DNA of 5,389 bases from Porticoccaceae bacterium UBA2002. GTDB taxonomy: Bacteria; Pseudomonadota; Gammaproteobacteria; Pseudomonadales; Porticoccaceae. The position numbers and the translations under genes are program-made. The stretch's first letter is position 1. Every line of letters starts with the position of its first letter. The stretch spans positions 7,372 through 12,760 of the forward strand of contig DDCQ01000025.1 of NCBI GenBank assembly GCA_002334915.1, in the 5' to 3' direction. Below are positions 1-5,389 of the stretch, piece by piece. The notes below the pieces were generated by a model, which saw only the letters and a list, made by a program, of their open reading frames with translations, was not told the DNA's origin and ran no database searches.

Positions 1-327
1 AAAACCAACCTATTGGAGCCCGGTGAGCCCAAGGATGCCGATAGCTCTGCGGTGTTCCAGATCTGGCAGGCCTTTGCCAGTCAGGAACAGATTGCCGAGA
101 TGCGCGCAGCGTTTGCCGATGGCATAGCCTGGGGTGAGGCCAAGCGGCAACTGTTTGAGCTAATTAATGAGCAGCTGCAGGAACCCAGAGCTAAATATCT
201 GCGTCTCTTGGAAAACCCCGCGGAAGTTGAAGCCGTATTACAGCAGGGTGCAGTGAAAGCGCGCAGGCACAGCTCAGAGCTTGTGGCCAGAGTGCGCAAC
301 GCTGTGGGTATTCGCCCACTGGGATAG
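1..327 (+). CDS. trpS: Tryptophanyl-tRNA synthetase, C-terminal part (5' end outside window)
   Basis: Class I aminoacyl-tRNA synthetase that charges tRNA-Trp with tryptophan in the cytoplasm. Only the last 108 residues are present. The reading frame is open from base 1 (starting K-T-N-L) to the TAG at 325-327, so the TTG at 13 is internal and not a start. The segment P-K-D-A-D (residues 11-15), then V-F-Q-I-W-Q-A-F, then A-D-G-I-A-W-G matches the C-terminal tRNA-binding helical region of the Pseudomonas-type TrpS. It differs from the shorter E. coli C-terminus at the start of this segment. The HIGH and KMSKS catalytic motifs lie upstream, outside the window. The tail A-V-G-I-R-P-L-G looks like a natural end. 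Identification rests on remembered family sequence and is firm. Confidence 0.93.
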   Translation, partial: KTNLLEPGEPKDADSSAVFQIWQAFASQEQIAEMRAAFADGIAWGEAKRQLFELINEQLQEPRAKYLRLLENPAEVEAVLQQGAVKARRHSSELVARVRNAVGIRPLG

Positions 328-358
328 TTTTTACTCTGGTTGCCAGCGCCGCTTGCTG

Positions 359-364
359 TATAAT
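359..364 (+). promoter_or_regulatory. -10 element of a sigma-70 promoter for the cytochrome gene
   Basis: A perfect TATAAT sits 31 bases after the trpS stop and is followed at once by the GC-rich discriminator GCGCGCC (365-371). Transcription would start near 371, giving a leader of about 97 nt before the ATG at 468. The -35 side is poor: at 17-nt spacing the hexamer is CTGGTT (336-341), while the better-looking TTGCCA (340-345) is only 13 nt away. The leader holds a small CTGG/CCAG hairpin (382-394) and an imperfect palindrome around 403-415. A GC-rich discriminator is typical of stringently controlled promoters, but that regulation is only inferred here. Confidence 0.6.
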
Positions 365-457
365 GCGCGCCGGTAAAGAGTCTGGTTTATCCAGCACTGA
401 TATTGATTAAATCGATAAGTATGTGCTGATAATTTTTATGGGAAAGATGAGTCTTAT

Positions 458-461
458 AGGA
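458..461 (+). promoter_or_regulatory. Ribosome binding site choosing the cytochrome start
   Basis: AGGA lies 6 nt before the ATG at 468. In-frame upstream starts exist (GTG 423, ATG 438, ATG 447), but none has a well-spaced Shine-Dalgarno; the purine run before 447 abuts the start codon. Starting at 468 also gives a clean lipoprotein signal peptide, whereas longer forms would put extra residues before it. Confidence 0.65.
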
Positions 462-467
462 TCAACA

Positions 468-893
468 ATGAGTCAACTACGAATTTTTGTATTAATCAGC
501 ATTGCCTCTGTAGCCCTGCTGGGCTGCAGCGCCAAACAAAACTCAGAGCTCACTGCGGCGCAGGAAGAAGCGGTTGCCGAGCGCATTGCACCTGTGGGCC
601 ATGTAATAAAAGCGGGCCAGGTTGTGGCTGTGGTTGCTGGTGGAGGCGCTGAGCGTGCCGGCAGCGATATCTATGGCACCAACTGCATGGCTTGCCACAC
701 CTCTGGTGTTGCCGGAGCCCCTATGTTGGGTGATGCCGGAGCCTGGGCGGATCGTCTGACCAAAGGCATTGAGACGGTGTACACCAATGCGATTAATGGT
801 ATTAACGGCATGCCAGCACGTGGCACCTGCATGGACTGCAGCGACGATGAAGTGATTGCTGCGATTGACTATATTCTGGATAACAGCAAGTAG
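468..893 (+). CDS. Cytochrome c5-family monohaem lipoprotein
   Basis: Predicted envelope-anchored c-type cytochrome of 141 residues. Residues 1-20 form a lipoprotein signal peptide: one N-terminal Arg, a hydrophobic stretch, then the lipobox L-L-G-C with Cys20 as the lipidated residue. Ser21 at the +2 position suggests outer-membrane sorting by the E. coli Lol rule. Residues 21-65 form an Ala/Glu-rich linker containing R-I-A-P-V-G-H-V, a segment often found before cytochrome c5 domains. The haem site is C73-M-A-C-H77. Met115 in G-M-P-A-R-G-T-C is the likely axial ligand, and Cys121/Cys124 match the disulphide pair typical of the c5 family. It probably carries electrons in the periplasm; the partner is unknown. 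It appears monocistronic, with its own promoter and a terminator 15 nt after the stop. Family assignment is firm, physiological role is not. Confidence 0.9.
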   Translation: MSQLRIFVLISIASVALLGCSAKQNSELTAAQEEAVAERIAPVGHVIKAGQVVAVVAGGGAERAGSDIYGTNCMACHTSGVAGAPMLGDAGAWADRLTKGIETVYTNAINGINGMPARGTCMDCSDDEVIAAIDYILDNSK

Positions 894-908
894 TTTTATA
901 CCAGCAAT

Positions 909-947
909 AAAAAACCCCACCCTGTGAGTAACAGTGTGGGGTTTTTT
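909..947. terminator. Bidirectional rho-independent terminator
   Basis: A perfect 12-bp stem pairs AAAAAACCCCAC (909-920) with GTGGGGTTTTTT (936-947). Inside it, after a single C/T mismatch, a further 4-bp helix CTGT/ACAG (922-925 with 931-934) closes a five-base loop. The A-run on one side and T-run on the other give a GC-rich stem followed by a U-tract in both directions. It lies between convergent genes, 15 nt past the cytochrome stop and 18 nt past the pckA stop, so it can end both transcripts. Confidence 0.93.
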
Positions 948-965
948 GTGTCCGCAGCAATCTAG

Positions 966-2513
966 CTAGGCTTGGGGACCTGCATCGATAATATCCTGGG
1001 ACGGTGCAAAGCTCTGAATATTCTCAGCAAACAGCTTGGCGAGGGTTTCCGCCTGCTTGTCGTAGTCTGCAGGGTTATCCCAGTTATTGCGTGGATTTAG
1101 ATAGGACTTGTCTACGCCGGGAATCTCCAGCGGAATGTCCAGATTCAAAAGATCCAGATGTTCAGTGGCGGCGGTTTCCAGAGACCCATTGGTTATCGCA
1201 GTGACCACCGCGCGGGTGACCGGAATAGGGAAGCGACTGCCGGTGCCTTTAGAGCCACCAGAGCCTCCGGTCCATCCCGTATTAACCAGATATACCTTGG
1301 AGCCAAACTCTTGGATACGCTTCATCAATAGCTCGGCATAGACGCTGGCCGGGCGCGGCATAAACGGCGCGCCGAAACAGGTGCTAAAAGTGGGGTGGAT
1401 TCCAGCTTCGCCACCCATCTCGGTCGAGCCAACCCGGGCTGTGTAGCCACTCAGGAAGTGATAGGCCGCCGCTTCTTTTGAAAGCAGAGACACCGGCGGC
1501 AACACACCTGTAACATCGCAGGTTAAAAAGATAATATTTTTTGGTTCGCCGGCCTGATTCTCCACACAGCGTTTTTCTACATGCTCAAGGGGATAGCTGC
1601 AGCGGCCATTTTCCGAAATGCTGGTATCACAGTAATCGGCCAGACGAGTTTTCTCATCCATAACCACGTTCTCAACAATGGCTCCAAACCTGATAGCCTC
1701 CCAGATAACCGGCTCATTTTTTTGGCTGAGATCTATGGTTTTGGCGTAACAGCCGCCCTCCAGGTTAAATACTGTGCCGCGGCCCCAGCCATGTTCATCA
1801 TCACCGATCAAAAATCGATCGGGATCTGCCGACAATGTTGTTTTACCTGTGCCAGAGAGACCAAAAAACAGCGCAGTATCGCCGTCGTCGCCGACATTTG
1901 ATGCGCAGTGCATGGGCATCACATCTTTTTCTGGCAGCAGGAAATTCTGCACCGAGAACATGGCTTTCTTAATCTCGCCCGCATACTTCATTCCAGCGAG
2001 CAGCACCTTGCGTTTAGCAAAGTTGATAATGACTACGCCTTCACTGTTGGTGCCGTCACGCTCCGGGTCGCAGACAAAATTTGCCGCGTGGAGAATTTTC
2101 CACTCTTCTTTGCTGGCATGGTTATATTTCTCGGTGCGAATAAACATATTGCGCCCGAACAGGCCGTGCCAGGCGGTTTCTGTGGTGACTTTAACAGGTA
2201 TATAGTGTTCGGAGTGCTCCCCCACATGGAGGTGGGAGACAAAGCGCTCTTTGTCGGCCATATAATCAGCTACACGGCTCCAGAGGGCATCGAATACGGA
2301 GGCTGAAATAGGGCGATTGACTGCACCCCAGCCTATAGAGTCAGATGAACTGGGTTCATCGACGATAAATCGGTCTGCCGGTGACCTGCCGCTGCGTTGA
2401 CCTGTGGTGGTTACCAGTGCGCCGGTGCTACCCAGCCTACCTTCACCTCGCTGAATTGCAATTTCTACAAGCTCGCTAGAGCCCAAATCTAAATGAATTG
2501 GTGCTTCGGTCAT
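966..2513 (-). CDS. pckA: Phosphoenolpyruvate carboxykinase (ATP)
   Basis: Cytoplasmic enzyme converting oxaloacetate and ATP to phosphoenolpyruvate, CO2 and ADP, the entry step of gluconeogenesis. It has 515 residues, near the usual length for the family (E. coli is 540). Motifs, with the remembered E. coli equivalents: G-R-S-P with Arg43 (substrate-binding R65); Y177 and K182-K183 (Y207, K212-K213, metal/substrate site); His202 in M-H-C (H232); the P-loop G-L-S-G-T-G-K-T-T at 218-226 with Lys224 (K254); I-G-D-D-E-H-G-W at 236-243 with Asp238/239 (D268/D269); and Arg304 in G-R-C-S-Y-P (R333). All key residues are present. The signature [12 protein letters not shown] at 357-368 resembles Vibrio/Shewanella PckA rather than E. 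coli. The ATG at 2513 is chosen because a strong AGAGGA lies upstream. It follows the hslO operon but is separated by about 150 bases and probably has its own promoter. Confidence 0.98.
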   Translation of the reverse strand: MTEAPIHLDLGSSELVEIAIQRGEGRLGSTGALVTTTGQRSGRSPADRFIVDEPSSSDSIGWGAVNRPISASVFDALWSRVADYMADKERFVSHLHVGEHSEHYIPVKVTTETAWHGLFGRNMFIRTEKYNHASKEEWKILHAANFVCDPERDGTNSEGVVIINFAKRKVLLAGMKYAGEIKKAMFSVQNFLLPEKDVMPMHCASNVGDDGDTALFFGLSGTGKTTLSADPDRFLIGDDEHGWGRGTVFNLEGGCYAKTIDLSQKNEPVIWEAIRFGAIVENVVMDEKTRLADYCDTSISENGRCSYPLEHVEKRCVENQAGEPKNIIFLTCDVTGVLPPVSLLSKEAAAYHFLSGYTARVGSTEMGGEAGIHPTFSTCFGAPFMPRPASVYAELLMKRIQEFGSKVYLVNTGWTGGSGGSKGTGSRFPIPVTRAVVTAITNGSLETAATEHLDLLNLDIPLEIPGVDKSYLNPRNNWDNPADYDKQAETLAKLFAENIQSFAPSQDIIDAGPQA

Positions 2514-2530
2514 TCTCTTCCTCTCTTCCC
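2514..2530 (-). promoter_or_regulatory. Purine-only ribosome binding region of pckA
   Basis: On the minus strand the 17 bases before the pckA ATG are all purines. They include AGAGGA (2524-2519), whose AGGA core ends 5 nt before the start codon. This is close to an ideal Shine-Dalgarno and fixes the pckA start at 2513. A second weaker repeat, GGGAAGAG, lies just upstream and could act as a ribosome standby site. Confidence 0.75.
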
Positions 2531-2552
2531 AAAGTGAAAAAAATATCTGTAT

Positions 2553-2566
2553 GGATCCTCCGATCC
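2553..2566. repeat. Short inverted repeat in the pckA leader
   Basis: GGATC (2553-2557) and GATCC (2562-2566) are perfect inverted copies around a 4-base spacer. In the presumed pckA mRNA this would be a small hairpin about 40-50 nt before the start codon. The run of seven U residues lies about 10 nt further down, too far for a standard intrinsic terminator. Function unknown. Confidence 0.45.
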
Positions 2567-2569
2567 GCC

Positions 2570-2582
2570 GGCATAGTATGCC
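2570..2582. promoter_or_regulatory. Perfect palindrome over the candidate pckA -10 region
   Basis: GGCATA-G-TATGCC is a perfect 6-1-6 palindrome. Read on the minus strand it contains TACTAT (2578-2573) or CATACT (2580-2575), each matching four of six bases of the -10 consensus. No good -35 hexamer is seen; at 16-nt spacing the best is TTCGAA (2600-2595), three of six. A weak promoter overlapped by a symmetric site could mean a repressor operator or activator-dependent control, but chance is possible. This is the only gap in which a dedicated pckA promoter can lie. Confidence 0.4.
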
Positions 2583-2629
2583 AGAAACTGTTTATTCGAA
2601 CTTTATTTTTGGATGACTCCTAGAAATAG

Positions 2630-2658
2630 CGGGCATCAGACTTGATGATTGAAGCCCG
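2630..2658 (-). terminator. Weak terminator-like hairpin after hslO
   Basis: CGGGC (2630-2634) and GCCCG (2654-2658) can pair, and an inner ATCA/TGAT helix can form beside them, but the left arm has a bulge of about four bases. The sequence after it on the minus strand, CTATTTCT, is only a poor U-tract. It begins 10 nt past the hslO stop, the right place to end the mrcA-hslO transcript, yet its weakness suggests that read-through into pckA is possible. Confidence 0.35.
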
Positions 2659-2667
2659 AGCCTAGTG

Positions 2668-3537
2668 TTAGTGCAGGGTTGGTGGCTCTGAGCCAAACAT
2701 CACCTCCACGTCCCGATCACTGAATTGGTACTGTTCGTCACAGAATTCGCAGGTGATTAACACCGAACCCTGTTCCTCGATAATATCCTGAATCTCGGGG
2801 GCTCCCAGCGAGATAAGGGCGCGCTCGGTTCGCTGCCTGGAGCAGCTGCAGAAGAAATGCAGGCTCTGGTGCTCGAACAGTCGCACGCCGTCCTCGTGGA
2901 ACAGTCGATACAGCTGCTCACTGTGGGACAGGCTGAGCTGTTCTTCAGTTTTTAGAGTTTCCATCAGGGCGCTGATATGCTGCCAGTCCGCGGTAATTTT
3001 GTCAGCCTGCTGACTGCTGGGCATCTGCTGAATCAGCACGCCTGAGGCGATATGGCGATCGGCACAGAGTTTGATCTGGGTGGGTAGCTGTTCGGACTGA
3101 TTAAAATAGTGCTCCAGACATTGGCTGAGATTATCGGCATCCAGAGGCACAATGCCCTGATAGCGCTCGCCGCCCTCGGGCTCAATAGTGATGGCCAGAG
3201 TGGCGCTGCCCAAAAAATCTTGCAGGCTGTTACCTCTAGCGGCTGCCGCCAGGTCCCCGCGCACAATGCCGCGCAGTTTATTGCCCTGGGTGCATTCGGT
3301 CATAATGGTTTTTATGGGGCCCTTCCCAGTGGCCTGGATGGTAATAATACCTGGGTATTTCAAGGTGGCGCTGAGCAGGCTGGCGGCAACCAGAAACTCT
3401 CCGAACAGTGCCGCCACTGCATCAGGATATTGCTGTTGCGCCAGAATGGCCTGATAGCTATCGGCGAGCGAACTTATTTCGCCACGGATATCAGTGCCGT
3501 CAAAGAGGAATTTTTGCAGGGTATCGTGATCGCTCAT
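2668..3537 (-). CDS. hslO: Hsp33 redox-regulated holding chaperone
   Basis: Cytoplasmic chaperone that is inactive when reduced and zinc-bound, and becomes active when oxidation releases the zinc and unfolds its C-terminal switch. It has 289 residues, against 292 remembered for E. coli. The N-terminal core shows F-L-F-D-G-T-D-I-R-G-E (10-20), L-L-S-A-T-L-K (54-60) and E-R-Y-Q-G-I-V (124-130). The zinc-binding cysteines are the C-X-C pair Cys230/Cys232 and the C-X-X-C pair Cys263/Cys266, so the switch is intact. The ATG at 3537 is chosen because M-S-D-H-D aligns with the E. coli start M-P-Q-H-D. An in-frame TTG at 3558 would add seven residues without support. Neither start has a clear Shine-Dalgarno. 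It lies 39 nt after hslR, as its usual partner. Confidence 0.96.
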   Translation of the reverse strand: MSDHDTLQKFLFDGTDIRGEISSLADSYQAILAQQQYPDAVAALFGEFLVAASLLSATLKYPGIITIQATGKGPIKTIMTECTQGNKLRGIVRGDLAAAARGNSLQDFLGSATLAITIEPEGGERYQGIVPLDADNLSQCLEHYFNQSEQLPTQIKLCADRHIASGVLIQQMPSSQQADKITADWQHISALMETLKTEEQLSLSHSEQLYRLFHEDGVRLFEHQSLHFFCSCSRQRTERALISLGAPEIQDIIEEQGSVLITCEFCDEQYQFSDRDVEVMFGSEPPTLH

Positions 3538-3546
3538 AGGTCGCGC

Positions 3547-3552
3547 ATTGTA
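3547..3552 (-). promoter_or_regulatory. Candidate -10 box immediately before hslO
   Basis: On the minus strand TACAAT (five of six matches to TATAAT) is followed by GCGCGACC, the same style of GC-rich discriminator seen after the TATAAT upstream of the cytochrome gene. Transcription would start around 3541, only about four bases before the hslO ATG at 3537. No good -35 is present (ATTCCC at 17-nt spacing), so the site may be weak or fortuitous. Confidence 0.35.
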
Positions 3553-3576
3553 CTGCAATATTGCTTGGCGGGAATG

Positions 3577-3978
3577 CTAATTATTTAAAAATCGATGAAT
3601 TTGGCGGCGCTGTTTTTTGTTGGGTCGCTCGCTTTGAGGCAGCGAGCTGTTAAAGGCTTTGCGTTCAGCGGCACGTTTTTCCCGCTGCTCTATACTCTGC
3701 TCTGTCTCGCGATACAGCAGCTGCGCCTCAGAAGCTCCGCGGCGGTGTTCTGACAGACTTATGACCTCGACTGTTTTTTCGTCAAAGCCCTGGCGAATGG
3801 TCATTATAAGTCCGGTCTCCAGCAGGCGACTGGGTTTGGATTTTTGACCGTCGATATGCACCTTGCCGCCTTCGATAGCCGCCTTGGCCAGCCCGCGGGT
3901 TTTAAAAAACCGCGCAGCCCAGAGCCATTTGTCGATCCGGACTTTTGTCTGGTCTGAGTCCTGGTCTGACTTAGCCAT
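3577..3978 (-). CDS. hslR: Hsp15, S4-domain ribosome-associated heat shock protein
   Basis: RNA-binding protein that in E. coli binds 50S subunits carrying stalled peptidyl-tRNA and helps recycle them. It has 133 residues, the same size as the E. coli protein. The S4 RNA-binding domain covers about residues 13-75: V-R-I-D-K-W-L-W-A-A-R-F-F-K-T-R (13-28), then I-E-G-G-K-V-H (35-41), G-Q-K-S-K-P-S (44-50) and R-Q-G (62-64). The C-terminal part has R-R-G-A-S-E-A (79-85) and a strongly basic helix ending near K-K-Q-R-R (121-125), as in the family. The ATG at 3978 overlaps the end of yrfG by 8 nt. The upstream Shine-Dalgarno is weak (AGGCAGAG), so translation is probably coupled to yrfG. Confidence 0.96.
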   Translation of the reverse strand: MAKSDQDSDQTKVRIDKWLWAARFFKTRGLAKAAIEGGKVHIDGQKSKPSRLLETGLIMTIRQGFDEKTVEVISLSEHRRGASEAQLLYRETEQSIEQREKRAAERKAFNSSLPQSERPNKKQRRQIHRFLNN

Positions 3979-4669
3979 CTGTATCTCTGCCTGTGCTGAG
4001 CTTTAAAATTTGCGAGAAAGTCTGAATGGCTGGAAAACCAAAGTAGGGTCTGGCTTGTTGCTGGCTATCCGGTGTTTCTATGGCCAGCAGATGGGCTATG
4101 CCGTAGGTCTGCGCTGAGCGCAGCACTGGCTCTGAATCGTCGATAAACAGGGTTCTGGCCGGATCGAAGGGCATATTCTGCTGCAGTTGCTGCCAAAAGC
4201 GCTGGTCTTCTTTGGGGGAGCCATAGTCATGGGAAGTAATCACCAGATCCAGCAGGGGCTGGATGCCGGTCACGGCGAACTTGATCTCGACACTGTCGGG
4301 GTGAGCGTTGGTAATCAGTACTCTATGTTTGCCCTGCTGACCCAGAGCGCGGAGAAAATCCAGAGTTTGCGGGCGCTCATTAATCAGATGTTGAATCTCG
4401 CGTTTAAGATCGACAATGTCCATATCCAGCTCGCGGGACCAAAACTCTGTGCAGTACCAGTCTAGAGTGCCCTGTTTGTCGGCCAGGCGCTGGGCGATAT
4501 CCGGGATAGCCTGAGCGGTGGACAGGCCATATTTCTCGCCATAGCGGCGGGGCAGATGCTGCATCCAGAAGAAGCTGTCAAAATGCAGGTCTAGCAGAGT
4601 GCCGTCCATATCCAGCAGCACAGTGTCGACCTGATCCCAGTTAAATTCTCGCGCCCAGTCGAGTATCAA
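3971..4669 (-). CDS. yrfG: HAD-family purine nucleotidase (YrfG-like), TTG start
   Basis: Predicted cytoplasmic GMP/IMP-type 5'-nucleotidase of the haloacid dehalogenase superfamily. It has 232 residues, against 222 remembered for E. coli YrfG. Motif I is D20-M-D22-G-T, with Asp20 the nucleophile; motif II is Thr120 in L-I-T-N-A-H; motif III is Lys153 in P-K-E-D-Q-R; motif IV is D177-D178 in F-I-D-D-S-E. The P-K-E-D-Q-R and T-L-F-I-D-D-S-E strings match E. coli YrfG. Family context and synteny (before hslR and hslO) agree. The start is a TTG at 4669, overlapping the mrcA stop by 4 nt (TTGA), with an excellent GGAGGA 6 nt upstream. The N-terminal length before the D-T-V-L-L-D-M-D-G-T motif fits the family, so the rare start looks real. 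The exact substrate is inferred from the family. Confidence 0.93.
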   Translation of the reverse strand: MILDWAREFNWDQVDTVLLDMDGTLLDLHFDSFFWMQHLPRRYGEKYGLSTAQAIPDIAQRLADKQGTLDWYCTEFWSRELDMDIVDLKREIQHLINERPQTLDFLRALGQQGKHRVLITNAHPDSVEIKFAVTGIQPLLDLVITSHDYGSPKEDQRFWQQLQQNMPFDPARTLFIDDSEPVLRSAQTYGIAHLLAIETPDSQQQARPYFGFPAIQTFSQILKLSTGRDTDG

Positions 4670-5389
4670 AAAAGATCCTCCGGCAGTGGATTGTCCACTG
4701 GCACCAGATTGCTGCTGTCCGGAAGCTCGGCTACGTTGGTCTGCTTAAAGAATTCAAAGATACCCTCTTGGTGAGGAGCAATGCGCTCACCAGTTTTGGC
4801 ATCAATCTTGACCATCACTATGCCATTGGGTTGGGGTTGAATAATCTCAGGCTTGCCAGCCAGAGCGCCGCGCATAAACTGGATCCAGATGGGCAGGGCC
4901 GCGGAACCACCGTACTCATTGCGCCCCAGCATGCTGTTGTCATCAAAGCCAACCCAGGTGGTGGTTACCAGATGGGGGGAGTAGCCAGAGAACCAGGCGT
5001 CCCGAGGGCCATTGGTGGTGCCGGTTTTACCGGCTAAATCATTGCGTTCGAGCACCTTGGCCTTAACCCCGGTGCCGCGCAAAATAACGTCTTTAAGCAT
5101 GGAGTCAATTAAGAATGCACTCTGTTTATCTATAACCTGCTCAGCTGGTGTAATTTCAGGGTTATCGGTATTTTGCAGTGCCAGAGCTATGGCTTCCCAG
5201 CTGTTTAGTTCGCTATCTGGCTGAGATTCCTGGGCCAGGTTGTTGAGTAACTCTTCGAGCTGCATATCGACGCTGAGTTCGGTCTGCACATCTGTCGACT
5301 GCTGGCTATCGCAGGGGTCACAGACTGTCTCCGGGCTGGCCTGAAAAATAACATTGCCATCGCGATCTATCACTTTGTCGAGAATATAG
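4666..5389 (-). CDS. mrcA: Penicillin-binding protein 1A, C-terminal part (5' end outside window)
   Basis: Bifunctional transglycosylase/transpeptidase of the inner membrane that polymerises and cross-links peptidoglycan; also called ponA. Only the last 240 residues of the transpeptidase domain are visible. The frame is open to the right edge (Y-I-L-D-K-V before I-D-R-D-G-N-V-I-F), so the GTG at 5373 is internal. The active-site K-T-G triad is at 5028-5020 in L-A-G-K-T-G-T-T-N, followed by D-A-W-F-S-G-Y-S-P and W-V-G-F-D-D, all typical of PBP1A. Between the I-D-R-D-G-N strand and the R-G-T-G segment lies a linker of about 70 residues, acidic and Gln-rich, that starts with a C-D-P-C pair. The catalytic Ser and the transglycosylase domain lie outside the window. 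The gene ends in TGA at 4668-4666 and overlaps yrfG by 4 nt, so it is probably an upstream gene of the same operon. Confidence 0.95.
   Translation of the reverse strand, partial: YILDKVIDRDGNVIFQASPETVCDPCDSQQSTDVQTELSVDMQLEELLNNLAQESQPDSELNSWEAIALALQNTDNPEITPAEQVIDKQSAFLIDSMLKDVILRGTGVKAKVLERNDLAGKTGTTNGPRDAWFSGYSPHLVTTTWVGFDDNSMLGRNEYGGSAALPIWIQFMRGALAGKPEIIQPQPNGIVMVKIDAKTGERIAPHQEGIFEFFKQTNVAELPDSSNLVPVDNPLPEDLF
4676..4681 (-). promoter_or_regulatory. Shine-Dalgarno of yrfG inside the mrcA 3' end
   Basis: GGAGGA (4681-4676 on the minus strand) lies six bases before the TTG at 4669 and is itself read as Pro-Glu-Asp codons near the end of mrcA. It is the main reason for accepting the TTG start, and with the TTGA overlap it suggests termination-reinitiation coupling between mrcA and yrfG. 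Confidence 0.75.

Noticed and set aside
403..416. FNR/Anr-like box TTGAT...ATCGA in the cytochrome leader
   Set aside because: The spacer between half-sites is three bases instead of four, the second half-site has a mismatch, and it lies downstream of the likely transcription start.
423..467. Longer cytochrome form starting at GTG 423 or ATG 438/447
   Set aside because: These starts lack a properly spaced Shine-Dalgarno and would extend the signal peptide unnaturally; ATG 468 has AGGA at 6 nt.
543..920. A 125-codon open frame on the minus strand opposite the cytochrome gene
   Set aside because: It is antisense to a clear c-type cytochrome, runs into the terminator hairpin and has no family features.
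1774..2306. Two long overlapping open frames on the plus strand (1774-2205 and 1908-2306) opposite pckA
   Set aside because: They lie wholly antisense to a fully intact pckA, show no recognisable protein motifs and follow from its codon bias.
2537..2566. Intrinsic terminator or attenuator formed by the GGATC/GATCC hairpin and the run of seven T on the minus strand before pckA
   Set aside because: The stem is only 5 bp and the T-run starts about 10 bases after it, too far for rho-independent termination.
3538..3558. hslO start at TTG 3558
   Set aside because: The added seven residues do not match the family, and ATG 3537 aligns with the E. coli start.
3109..3588. A 159-codon open frame on the plus strand opposite hslO
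   Set aside because: It is a shadow of hslO, whose motifs and cysteines are all intact on the minus strand.

Overview
The window looks like ordinary core chromosome from a gammaproteobacterium, probably a marine or environmental lineage outside the Enterobacteriaceae. The evidence is the Pseudomonas-like TrpS C-terminus, a PckA with the Vibrio/Shewanella-type [12 protein letters not shown] signature, and a block of mrcA, yrfG, hslR, hslO and pckA in the same relative order as in Escherichia coli (recalled from memory). No mobile element, CRISPR array, tRNA, rRNA or phage gene was seen. Base composition and codon use look even throughout.

Left part, plus strand: the last 108 codons of trpS (1-327) are followed by an intergenic stretch of 140 bases holding a strong -10 box (TATAAT, 359-364). 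Next comes a small gene for a monohaem cytochrome c5-like lipoprotein (468-893). A near-perfect bidirectional hairpin terminator (909-947) separates it from the convergent pckA.

Middle and right part, minus strand, read right to left: the 3' end of mrcA/ponA (penicillin-binding protein 1A, running off the right edge) overlaps yrfG (HAD-family nucleotidase) by 4 nt. yrfG overlaps hslR (Hsp15, ribosome rescue) by 8 nt. hslO (Hsp33, redox chaperone) follows 39 nt later. These four genes look like one operon with translational coupling at the first two joints. After a gap of about 150 bases comes pckA (ATP-dependent phosphoenolpyruvate carboxykinase, gluconeogenesis), which has its own upstream region with two small inverted repeats and a purine-rich Shine-Dalgarno.

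Functionally these are housekeeping genes: tRNA charging, cell-wall synthesis, nucleotide turnover, rescue of stalled 50S subunits, oxidative protein-folding stress, gluconeogenesis, and an envelope electron carrier. I found no convincing undescribed system. The points most worth a second look are a -10-like element that would make a nearly leaderless hslO mRNA, the perfect palindrome over the presumed pckA promoter, and the SD-supported TTG start of yrfG inside the mrcA stop.
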